From assembly GCF_000758705.1 (NCBI RefSeq), contig NZ_CP009287.1:1240001-1304000 (forward strand): a DNA stretch of 64,000 bases, read 5' to 3'. Numbering within the stretch: the first letter of the stretch is position 1; the number at the start of each line of letters is the position of its first letter. Source of the stretch: Paenibacillus graminis (lineage in GTDB: Bacteria; Bacillota; Bacilli; Paenibacillales; Paenibacillaceae). Below, piece after piece: positions 17,258 to 25,070 of the stretch. A model generated the notes under the pieces. That model was given only the letters and a program-made list of their open reading frames with translations. It was not told where the DNA came from and made no database searches. A program made the position numbers and the translations under genes.

Positions 17258-18112
17258 ATGGATTCAGTGAAAAGCGTGCTTGGCGGCCCGGGCAGTTACC
17301 CGATATCGGCTGTCATCATTGCTCAGGATGACGAAGTTCGAATATCCAAAGCAATTCAGTCCTGCCGGTTGTTCGCCGATGAGGTGGTTGTAATCGACGG
17401 GGGGAGCAAAGACGGGACGGTGCAACTCGCCGAAAGTTTGGACTGCCGGGTGTTCGTCAACCCCTGGCCGGGATATGCGAAGCAAAGGGAATTCGGAGTG
17501 GAACGCGCCGTCCATGATTGGGTCTTCCTGATTGATACCGACGAAGTGGTCAGCGAGGAGCTGGCGCAGGACATTCTGGACCGCAAGCCGGGGCTTACAG
17601 ACAGGGCGGTAGCCTTTTCACTGTACCGGATTGGTGATTTCCTGGGCAGATGGCTGGATAAAGGGGAATACCTGGTACGCCTCTATAACCGCAAGGAATA
17701 CGGCATCCGCAACAGTCTGGTGCACGAAATGCCTGAGGTATCGGAGGAAAAGACGGTCAAATTGAACGGGATACTCTGGCATCAGGGATTCCGCAGCATC
17801 AATGACCATGTCGCCCGCTTCAACAAATATACCGATCTCGAAGCGCAGGCTGCCTATGCCAGCGGCAAGCCCTTTAAGGTCAGCCATTTGCTGCTTCGCC
17901 CGCCGGCTCGTTTCTTACAGAAGTATTTCCTGCACGGCCTGTTCAAGAAAGGCATCTCAGGTTTTGCGGTATCCATTTTCTGGGTGATGTATGAATTCAT
18001 GGTCGGCTTCAAGCATTACGAATTGAACAGCTCCGGCAGACTGGCCCGGCACAACGCATTGGGCCAGGCGGAAAAAGAGAAAAAGGGGGAGAGAAGCTAT
18101 GCCGTACAGTGA
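17258..18112 (+). CDS. GT2 family glycosyltransferase
   Basis: 284 residues. GT-A motifs are SAVIIAQDDEVRISKAIQSC, VVIDGGSKDGT and FLIDTDEVVSEEL. The layout resembles small family 2 enzymes of the WaaE/KdtX group that add a hexose to lipid-linked or cell-wall acceptors. AGGAGG at 17245-17250 precedes the ATG. A C-terminal hydrophobic stretch (ISGFAVSIFWVMYEFMVGF) suggests membrane association. It follows the structured intergenic element and overlaps the next gene by 14 bp. Confidence 0.85.
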   Translation: MDSVKSVLGGPGSYPISAVIIAQDDEVRISKAIQSCRLFADEVVVIDGGSKDGTVQLAESLDCRVFVNPWPGYAKQREFGVERAVHDWVFLIDTDEVVSEELAQDILDRKPGLTDRAVAFSLYRIGDFLGRWLDKGEYLVRLYNRKEYGIRNSLVHEMPEVSEEKTVKLNGILWHQGFRSINDHVARFNKYTDLEAQAAYASGKPFKVSHLLLRPPARFLQKYFLHGLFKKGISGFAVSIFWVMYEFMVGFKHYELNSSGRLARHNALGQAEKEKKGERSYAVQ

Positions 18113-19292
18113 CGGTTTGAACATTATGACGACCGGCCTTAGCTGGCCCTCTTTACAGCCAGGCGGACTCAACACTTATTTCAAATCCGTTTGTGAGCAG
18201 CTCTCTTCACGCAATAAAGTGCATGCGCTGATCTGCAGTCAGGAAACGCCATCCACTCCCAAAGAGCTGATTATCCATAACGCCGGCGATCCGAAGCAGA
18301 CGATCTGGAAGCGCAAGGATGCGTTCCAGCGCAAGGCGGCGGACCTGATGGGGAATGGCAGCGGCCGGATCGATATTCTCTATTCCCACTTTGCGCCCTA
18401 CGGGATCGGCCCGGCGATTGAAGCCAAGAAACGCGGAATTCCGGTGGTGATGACCTTCCATGGCCCATGGAATGAAGAAATGAAGATCGAAGGCCAAGGC
18501 ATCAAGCACCGGGTGAAAACAACGATTGCCAAATCCATTGAACATAAAGCTTATAAGCTTGCGGATAAATTCATCGTGCTCAGCGAATATTTCCGCGACA
18601 TGCTGCACAGCCTGCACGGCGTGCCGCTGCACAAGATCATAGTCATTCCGGGGGCGGCGAATGTGGAACGGTTCGTGCCCGCCGCCAACCGGCTGGCGAC
18701 CCGGCGGACGCTGAATCTTCCGGAGGGAGCCACTACTGTGCTTACCGTGAGACGTCTGATGAACCGGATGGGGCTGCTGCAGCTGCTGGAAGCCTGGAAG
18801 CAGGTGTCCGAGCGGTTCCCGAATGCGATTCTGCTGATCGGCGGCAAAGGGCCGCTGCGCGGAGAGCTGGAAGAAAAAATCTCCGATTATGGACTCGGCA
18901 ACAAAGTAAGGCTGCTGGGCTACATTCCCGATCATGAGCTGGCATCCTATTATCAGGCAGCGGACATGTTCGTGGTCCCTTCCCAGGCGCTGGAGGGATT
19001 CGGATTGATTACGGTTGAGGCGCTCTCCTCCGGACTTCCGGTGATGGCCACACCGGTGGGCGGAAACAAGGAGATTCTTCAGGGCTTCCGGCCGGAACTG
19101 CTGTTCAAAGGCTCAACCAGCGACGATATGGCGGAAGGCATGATCCACATGCTGAGCAACCGCAAACTGCTGCCGGGCCGTGATGAATGCAGAAATCATG
19201 TGCTTGAGAAATACACCTGGCAGCATGTAGGCGACCAGGTGGAGTCCGTATTCCTTGAAACTTTGGGAAAGGGGGTGGCAGCAGGATGCTAA
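18099..19292 (+). CDS. GT4 family glycosyltransferase
   Basis: 397 residues of GT-B fold. The N-terminal half carries the acceptor side (LQPGGLNTYFKSVCEQ). The C-terminal half has the GT4 nucleotide-sugar region (LLGYIPDHELASYYQAADMF, then PSQALEGFGLITVEALSSG with the retaining-enzyme E-x7-E motif). Probably adds a hexose during EPS repeat assembly in the cytoplasm. Translationally coupled to both neighbours by overlaps. Confidence 0.87.
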   Translation: MPYSDGLNIMTTGLSWPSLQPGGLNTYFKSVCEQLSSRNKVHALICSQETPSTPKELIIHNAGDPKQTIWKRKDAFQRKAADLMGNGSGRIDILYSHFAPYGIGPAIEAKKRGIPVVMTFHGPWNEEMKIEGQGIKHRVKTTIAKSIEHKAYKLADKFIVLSEYFRDMLHSLHGVPLHKIIVIPGAANVERFVPAANRLATRRTLNLPEGATTVLTVRRLMNRMGLLQLLEAWKQVSERFPNAILLIGGKGPLRGELEEKISDYGLGNKVRLLGYIPDHELASYYQAADMFVVPSQALEGFGLITVEALSSGLPVMATPVGGNKEILQGFRPELLFKGSTSDDMAEGMIHMLSNRKLLPGRDECRNHVLEKYTWQHVGDQVESVFLETLGKGVAAGC

Positions 19293-20428
19293 AAGTTGCT
19301 TACATCGATCACACCGCCAAATGGAGCGGCGGAGAGGTAGCCTTGTTTAACATTCTCACCAACATCAGCAATCAGATCGAGCCGCTCGTGATCCTCGCTG
19401 AGGAGGGCAGACTGGCCGAACGCCTCCGGGAGAAAGGCATTGATGTCCGTGTCATCCCGCTGAATGAGAGCATCCGCAACCGGGGACGGAATGCCGTCAA
19501 CCTGGGCGCTCCGGCTGCTGCGCTGGGACTGCTGGCTTACGGACGCAAGCTGGCTCCTATCCTGAAGCAGGAAAAAGTGGATTGTGTGCACACCAATTCC
19601 CTGAAATCGGCATTCTACGGGGCCGTTGCCGCCAAAAAAGCAGGTGTGCCGCTAATCTGGCATATCCGGGATCACATCGGTGCCCCTTACCTCAAGCCGG
19701 TTGTCGCCAAGGCGATCCGGCTGCTGTCACGCCTGCTGCCGAATGGTGTCATTGCGAATTCGCATTCCACGCTGAATGCGCTGGAGCTGCCCCGCACCAA
19801 GAAAACGCTGGTCGTGTACTCTGCTTTTGCCAAAGCGATTGGTGAAGGAATCGGCAAACGGGAGCAGCAGAAAGAATTCAACGTCCTGCTGGTAGGCCGG
19901 CTGGCACAGTGGAAGGGCCAGCATATCGTACTGGAAGCCGCCAAGGCTTTTAAGAACGACAGCCGCGTGAAGTTCTGGCTGGCCGGGGATGCCCTGTTCG
20001 GAGAAGAGGCGTACAAAAATGAATTAATTCAGAAGATGCAGCAGGATGAGCTGACCAATGTTAGCCTGCTGGGTCATGTGGAAGATATACAAGGCCTTAT
20101 GAGCAAAGCTGATTTGCTGATTCATACCTCGATAACGCCTGAACCGTTCGGCCAGGTGATTGTCGAAGGCATGGCGGCTGGACTGCCGGTAATTGCCTCC
20201 AATGAAGGCGGACCGGTAGAGATTGTGGTTCCCGGTGTAACGGGAATGCTGATCCAGCCTGGAGACCCAGTCGTACTTGCAGACTCTATCACCTGGATGC
20301 TGAACCATCCTGAAGACCGAAGACGGATGGCGGACAGCGGGATGAAGCGGGTGAAAGAGCATTTTGTCATCGAAAATACGGTCAAAGATATCGTTGATTA
20401 CTATAAAGGGTTGCTCGCGGCAACCTGA
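19286..20428 (+). CDS. GT4 family glycosyltransferase
   Basis: 380 residues, GT-B fold. It starts inside the end of the previous gene with GGGGGTGG upstream. N-terminal KWSGGEVALFNILTNIS is typical of the glycine-rich acceptor loop, and the C-terminal GT4 motif is EPFGQVIVEGMAAGLPVIAS. Role: another sugar transfer in EPS assembly; donor unknown. A 100-bp spacer without recognised signals follows. Confidence 0.87.
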   Translation: MLKVAYIDHTAKWSGGEVALFNILTNISNQIEPLVILAEEGRLAERLREKGIDVRVIPLNESIRNRGRNAVNLGAPAAALGLLAYGRKLAPILKQEKVDCVHTNSLKSAFYGAVAAKKAGVPLIWHIRDHIGAPYLKPVVAKAIRLLSRLLPNGVIANSHSTLNALELPRTKKTLVVYSAFAKAIGEGIGKREQQKEFNVLLVGRLAQWKGQHIVLEAAKAFKNDSRVKFWLAGDALFGEEAYKNELIQKMQQDELTNVSLLGHVEDIQGLMSKADLLIHTSITPEPFGQVIVEGMAAGLPVIASNEGGPVEIVVPGVTGMLIQPGDPVVLADSITWMLNHPEDRRRMADSGMKRVKEHFVIENTVKDIVDYYKGLLAAT

Positions 20429-20528
20429 CCGCAGGTAAGCCAAGAGCTTCAAGCCCAATCAGGAACCAAAACATCCATACATTCACTACTTGCTAATGCT
20501 GCTCCATAAAACTTTGAGGATGATTTAC

Positions 20529-21629
20529 ATGAAAATTGCGATAGCGCACGATTACTTAATCCAAATGGGCGGGGCGGAAAGAGTAGTGGAGGTATTCCAC
20601 CACATGTATCCGGATGCTCCGATCTTCACGACGGTATTTAACGGAAGCCGGCTGACCGACAACCTCAAAGATGCGGATATCCGGGCCTCCTGGCTGCAAA
20701 AAATCCCGGGAGTGAAGACCAACTTTAAAGGGGTGCTGCCGCTTTATCCCATGGCCATCCGTGATTTGGACTTTCGCGGGTATGATATCGTCCTGAGTTC
20801 CAGCAGTGCTTTCATGAAAAGCATACAGGTGCCCGAGTCTACATTTCATCTGTGCTACTGTCATACCCCGATGCGGTTCGCCTGGGACTATGATACCTAC
20901 ATGGAGCGGCAATCGAATTCCGGATTGTTCAAAAGACTGCTTAAGGTCTACATGCAGCGGCTGAAGAATTGGGACCAGCGGACTTCCAAAAATGTAAACC
21001 AGTTTGTCGCCAATTCTTCCGTGGTCAAAACACGGATTCAGAATTACTATCACCGGGATGCGGATGTGATTTTTCCGCCGATCAACACTGCACGCTTCAG
21101 CAGTTCGTCTTCCATAGGCGATTACTATCTGATCGTGTCCCGGCTGGTCTCTTACAAAAGGATTGATCTGGCGGTGGAAGCCTTCAACCGCAACGGGCTG
21201 AAGCTGTTCATCGTCGGCGACGGCCCTGACCGCAAGCGTCTGGAAGGCATGGCCAAAGAGAATGTATCGTTTCTGGGCCGGCTGGAGGATGCCGAGGTGA
21301 CGGGGCTGATGTCGAAGTGCCGGGCGTTTATTTTTCCCGGAGAAGAAGATTTCGGCATTACGCCGCTTGAAGCGAACGCTGCAGGAAGGCCGGTTATTGC
21401 CTATCAGGCCGGAGGGGCGCTGGATACCATCGTTCCTTATGTCAACGGCGTATTCTTCCAGCATCAGGAAGTTGATGATTTACTTAAGGCCATTTACGAA
21501 GTGGAGTCCTATGCGTGGGACATTGGGCAGATCATGGGCCATGCGCGTAAATTTGATGAACAGGCGTTTATGGTTCAGTTCAAGCAATATGTGGAACAGG
21601 CCTACGTCAATTTTCTAAAAGGAGGATGA
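20529..21629 (+). CDS. GT4 glycosyltransferase, WbaZ-like (likely mannosyl)
   Basis: 366 residues from the ATG at 20529, preceded by TTTGAGGATG; a longer in-frame start at 20490 lacks a ribosome site. The N-terminus AHDYLIQMGGAERVVEVFHH and the motifs CHTPMRFAWDY and FPGEEDFGITPLEANAAGRP are characteristic of WbaZ-like GT4 enzymes, many of which use GDP-mannose. This fits the GDP-mannose enzyme encoded 1.8 kb downstream. The mannosyl specificity is inferred. Confidence 0.87.
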   Translation: MKIAIAHDYLIQMGGAERVVEVFHHMYPDAPIFTTVFNGSRLTDNLKDADIRASWLQKIPGVKTNFKGVLPLYPMAIRDLDFRGYDIVLSSSSAFMKSIQVPESTFHLCYCHTPMRFAWDYDTYMERQSNSGLFKRLLKVYMQRLKNWDQRTSKNVNQFVANSSVVKTRIQNYYHRDADVIFPPINTARFSSSSSIGDYYLIVSRLVSYKRIDLAVEAFNRNGLKLFIVGDGPDRKRLEGMAKENVSFLGRLEDAEVTGLMSKCRAFIFPGEEDFGITPLEANAAGRPVIAYQAGGALDTIVPYVNGVFFQHQEVDDLLKAIYEVESYAWDIGQIMGHARKFDEQAFMVQFKQYVEQAYVNFLKGG

Positions 21630-21633
21630 TTGT

Positions 21634-22974
21634 ATGAAACTGACAGTAATCGGTACCGGCTATGTCGGTCTTGTCTCTGGCGTATGTTTTACACTGAATG
21701 GTAATCATGTTATTTGCGTGGATAAGGATGAGGAAAAGATCAAAAAGCTCAGCCAGATGGAATCCCCCATCTATGAGCCAGGTATTGAAGCACTGATTGA
21801 AATGAATTTGCGTGAAGGCAGATTGTCCTTCTCCTCGGATCTTCACGAATCGGTACGCCGGTCTGATATCGTCATTCTCGCTGTAGGGACGCCTTCTCTT
21901 CCCGGCGGTGAAGCAGATCTGAGATATATTGAGGGGGCAGCTACGGAAATCGCCCAGGCTATGGAAGGCTACAAAATCATTATGACCAAGTCTACCGTTC
22001 CTGTGGGCACAAATGAAAAAATCCGTAAAATTATCGCCTCCCACACGAATCATCCCTTCGATATCGTCTCCGCTCCTGAATTCCTGCGTGAGGGGTCAGC
22101 CATCCAGGATACACTCCATCCTGACCGGATTGTTATCGGACTGGATAACCCGGAGCTTGAGCCTGCGATGCGCCAGCTTCACCAGGGCTTCACGGAAAAT
22201 GTGTTCGTAACCGATATCCGCAGTGCTGAAATGATCAAATATGCATCGAATGCTTTTCTGGCAACGAAGATCTCTTTTATTAACGAGATTGCCAATATTT
22301 GCGAAAAAGTGGGAGCTGATGTAACCAAGGTGGCAGAAGGCATGGGAATGGACCGTCGGATCGGCTCAACCTTCCTGCAGGCCGGTATCGGTTATGGCGG
22401 CTCCTGTTTCCCGAAAGACACTAATGCGCTGATTCAAATTGCAGGTAATGTGGACTACGAGTTCAAGCTGCTGAAATCGGTGGTTGAGGTGAACAAAGAC
22501 CAGCGCTTTATGATCATCTCGAAGCTGCATGAGTCGCTTGGCAATCTGCGCGGTGCAGTAATCGGCATCTGGGGCCTGGCCTTTAAGCCAAACACCGACG
22601 ATGTCCGGGAAGCCCCGGCCCGGGAAATTGTTGAGAGCCTGGTGGCCGAAGGCGCTACAGTGAAGCTGTATGATCCGATTGCTGTTGAGAACTTCAGACA
22701 GCAATATGATCATCCGCAGCTGCGCTGGTGCGGCCTGCCGGAAGAAGCGGCGGAAGGCAGCGATGCGGTCTGCCTGCTGACCGACTGGAGCGTGTTCAAG
22801 GACATCGATCTGCACAAGCTTGCGGAGAGCATGCGCCGCCAGGTGCTGATCGACGGACGCAACGTCTACTCCAAAGAGCAGATCGAGGGAACAGGCTTTG
22901 AGTACCATTCTGTCGGACGTCCGCAAATGGGGGGCCTCAGCGGCTACTCCCCCAGCGTAGCCGGGGCGATCTAA
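21634..22974 (+). CDS. UDP-glucose 6-dehydrogenase
   Basis: 446 residues, the normal length. Rossmann motif VIGTGYVGLVSGVCF at the N-terminus; catalytic C258 in GYGGSCFPKDTNAL; C-terminal UDP-binding domain with GLAFKPNTDDVREAPA. It oxidises UDP-glucose twice to UDP-glucuronate with NAD+, using UDP-glucose from the GalU in the same operon. The EPS is therefore probably acidic. It has a near-perfect AAAGGAGGATG ribosome site. Equivalent to tuaD/ugd of other bacteria. Confidence 0.93.
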   Translation: MKLTVIGTGYVGLVSGVCFTLNGNHVICVDKDEEKIKKLSQMESPIYEPGIEALIEMNLREGRLSFSSDLHESVRRSDIVILAVGTPSLPGGEADLRYIEGAATEIAQAMEGYKIIMTKSTVPVGTNEKIRKIIASHTNHPFDIVSAPEFLREGSAIQDTLHPDRIVIGLDNPELEPAMRQLHQGFTENVFVTDIRSAEMIKYASNAFLATKISFINEIANICEKVGADVTKVAEGMGMDRRIGSTFLQAGIGYGGSCFPKDTNALIQIAGNVDYEFKLLKSVVEVNKDQRFMIISKLHESLGNLRGAVIGIWGLAFKPNTDDVREAPAREIVESLVAEGATVKLYDPIAVENFRQQYDHPQLRWCGLPEEAAEGSDAVCLLTDWSVFKDIDLHKLAESMRRQVLIDGRNVYSKEQIEGTGFEYHSVGRPQMGGLSGYSPSVAGAI

Positions 22975-22978
22975 GTTT

Positions 22979-23240
22979 TAACTGCCGCCAAACAAGTGGC
23001 AATGCCGGAACTTTGGCAGGGAGCTTCGCCTGCCGGGTGAAGCAGCTTGGGCGAACTAATTCCATTGGCTCGTTTTCCAGTGGAAATGCTGCAGGGAAAG
23101 CTGTTAAGGGAGGAACGGAGAGGAATTTTGGAACTGTAGGAGCGAATGCGTCCGCCTTTGTCTGTGGATTTCCACCGCGAACAGCGGTAACAATCAAGAA
23201 ATCTGCAGACAACAGCGGCCGGAAGTCCAAACATTCCTTG
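22979..23240 (+). repeat. Structured RNA-like intergenic element, copy 2
   Basis: Homologous to 17026-17235. TTGTCTGTGGATTTC (23158-23172) pairs with GAAATCTGCAGACAA (23198-23212). Compared with copy 1 the seventh stem pair changes T-A to G-C, and two further pairs become G-U type, so pairing survives only as RNA. The inner hairpin is ACCGC/GCGGT (23174-23178, 23184-23188), matching ACCGT/ACGGT in copy 1. The 5' part adds small hairpins (GGCAGG/CCTGCC near 23016-23035). The rest of the spacer to 23390 holds no gene. It lies directly before manC. Confidence 0.75.
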
Positions 23241-23390
23241 CAGAGACTCCCGTAACAGCCGATCTGAAGTATTGTCACGCAACATAATGCGTCAGTGACA
23301 TTCCTGCCTTTCATGCGAAAGCCACCCGGCAGCAGCTCACAATAACAATCCGATATTTACGCGACAACACATAAATAGGAGGGTTCACTT

Positions 23391-24764
23391 ATGAAACTGG
23401 TACTTCTATCTGGCGGTTCTGGTAAACGGCTCTGGCCTTTGTCCAACGATTCTCGTTCCAAGCAATTTCTGAAAGTGCTGCAAAGCCCGGCAGGTGAACC
23501 GGAATCTATGGTACAGCGGGTATGGAGACAATTGCAGGAGACAGGGATGGCGGACTCGTCTTATTTGGCTACCGGCCGCAGCCAAGTCGAAATGATTCAG
23601 AGCCAGCTCGGCGCAGAGGTGCCAATCATTGTGGAGCCGGAGCGCCGCGATACCTTCCCGGCCATTGCTCTGACTGCAGCTTACCTGTATTCAATGGCAG
23701 GGGTGTCTCCAAGTGAGACCGTGGCTATTCTCCCCGTCGATCCGTATGTGGAGGCTTCATTTTTTGAAACCGTCGTCCAGCTTGAGGCAACGATGCAGGA
23801 AAGCGGCGCAAATCTGGCGCTGATGGGCGTGGTCCCTGAGCTTGCATCCGAGAAATACGGCTATATTATTCCTACCAGCGATGAGGCGGCGGCAAGCGGC
23901 TATATGCAGGTGAGCCACTTCCAGGAGAAGCCCGACCGCGTACAGGCCGAAGAGCTGATCAGCCGGGGGGCACTGTGGAACTGCGGAGTATTCGCTTTCC
24001 GCCTGGGCTATCTGCTGGATATTTTGCAGCGCAAAGGTCTGCCTTTGAACTATGAGGAACTGCAAAAGCAGTATAAACTGCTGTCGTCCATCAGCTTTGA
24101 CTACGAAGTGGTGGAAAAAGAAGAGAATATCGTCGTTCAGCCTTATGCCGGGTTCTGGAAGGATCTGGGTACCTGGAATACCCTCACCGAGGAAATGAGC
24201 AGCAATCATGTGGGGAAAGGCTTCGTGACCGATGATTCCGAAGGGACTTGCCTAATCAATGAGCTGGATATTCCGATCACAGTAATCGGAGCGAAGGACC
24301 TGATTATCGCAGCCAGCCCGGACGGCATTCTGGTGACCCACAAAACGGAAAGCCCGCGCATCAAGGAAGTGCTGAAGTCTTTTGAACAACGACCGATGTA
24401 CGAGGAGCGCCGCTGGGGCCACTATAAGGTCATTGATTATGTGAAGTACGATGAGGGCAATGAAGTGCTGACCAAGCGGATTTTCATCGCAGAAGGTAAA
24501 AATATCAGCTATCAGCTGCATCACAAGCGCAGTGAAATCTGGACGATCGTCAGCGGCGAGGCAAGCATTGTGCTGAATGAGAAGATGCATAATGTGAAAG
24601 CAGGGGATGTAGTCCGCATACCGGAAGGGACAAAACATGCCATTCTGGCGCTGACAGATGTGGAGTTCATTGAAGTGCAGACCGGCTCGGAACTGGTAGA
24701 AGAAGACAATATCCGCATTACGCTGGAGTGGGAAGATATCGCTCTGCAGCAGTTTATTTCGTAA
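23391..24764 (+). CDS. manC: Mannose-1-phosphate guanylyltransferase / PMI, bifunctional
   Basis: 457 residues, matching type II bifunctional enzymes. The N-terminal nucleotidyltransferase starts LSGGSGKRLWPLSNDSRSKQ, and the C-terminal cupin is the mannose-6-phosphate isomerase type II domain (RRWGHYKVIDYV, QLHHKRSEIWTIVSGEA). It makes GDP-mannose from mannose-1-phosphate and GTP and probably also isomerises fructose-6-phosphate. No GDP-mannose dehydratase is nearby, so mannose itself, not fucose or rhamnose, is the expected product. Last biosynthetic gene of the EPS cluster. Confidence 0.9.
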   Translation: MKLVLLSGGSGKRLWPLSNDSRSKQFLKVLQSPAGEPESMVQRVWRQLQETGMADSSYLATGRSQVEMIQSQLGAEVPIIVEPERRDTFPAIALTAAYLYSMAGVSPSETVAILPVDPYVEASFFETVVQLEATMQESGANLALMGVVPELASEKYGYIIPTSDEAAASGYMQVSHFQEKPDRVQAEELISRGALWNCGVFAFRLGYLLDILQRKGLPLNYEELQKQYKLLSSISFDYEVVEKEENIVVQPYAGFWKDLGTWNTLTEEMSSNHVGKGFVTDDSEGTCLINELDIPITVIGAKDLIIAASPDGILVTHKTESPRIKEVLKSFEQRPMYEERRWGHYKVIDYVKYDEGNEVLTKRIFIAEGKNISYQLHHKRSEIWTIVSGEASIVLNEKMHNVKAGDVVRIPEGTKHAILALTDVEFIEVQTGSELVEEDNIRITLEWEDIALQQFIS

Positions 24765-24965
24765 AAAAATGCGCTGATGGCGCTGTCGAATCCGATGAAA
24801 TTATCCCGGTTCATGTCGATTTAAGGGTTTGGAGATAGGGCTAAATAATCTATTTACCCAAATGTTACAATTCCAAAACAGGTATTAAGAACCATTTATT
24901 AAGGAAAGTTCATTAATGCTCTAAACTAAAAATTTAATAGAGACGATACTTACGGTAAGAGGGAT

Positions 24966-25063
24966 AAATCCTTCCAAAACGACAAAGGCAAACCTAATCG
25001 AAAGATAGGGACGCAAAGCTATAGGGCCTTCGAAAGAGTGGCAGCCTGGCTACCGAAAGGAAG
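24966..25063 (+). promoter_or_regulatory. c-di-GMP-I (GEMM) riboswitch
   Basis: The hallmark words appear in order: GACAAAGGCAAACC (24981-24994), a stem capped by a GAAA tetraloop (CGAAAG), then GACGCAAAGC-TATAGGGCC (25010-25028), and a closing GGCAGCCTGGCTACCG (25040-25055). This is the GEMM-I aptamer. The possible P1 base pairs CCTTCC (24970-24975) with GGAAG (25059-25063), which is the ribosome site of the gene starting at 25071. Ligand binding could therefore hide the site and switch translation off, which is inference. The upstream stretch 24765-24965 holds no recognised gene. Confidence 0.92.
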
Positions 25064-25070
25064 ATGAATT

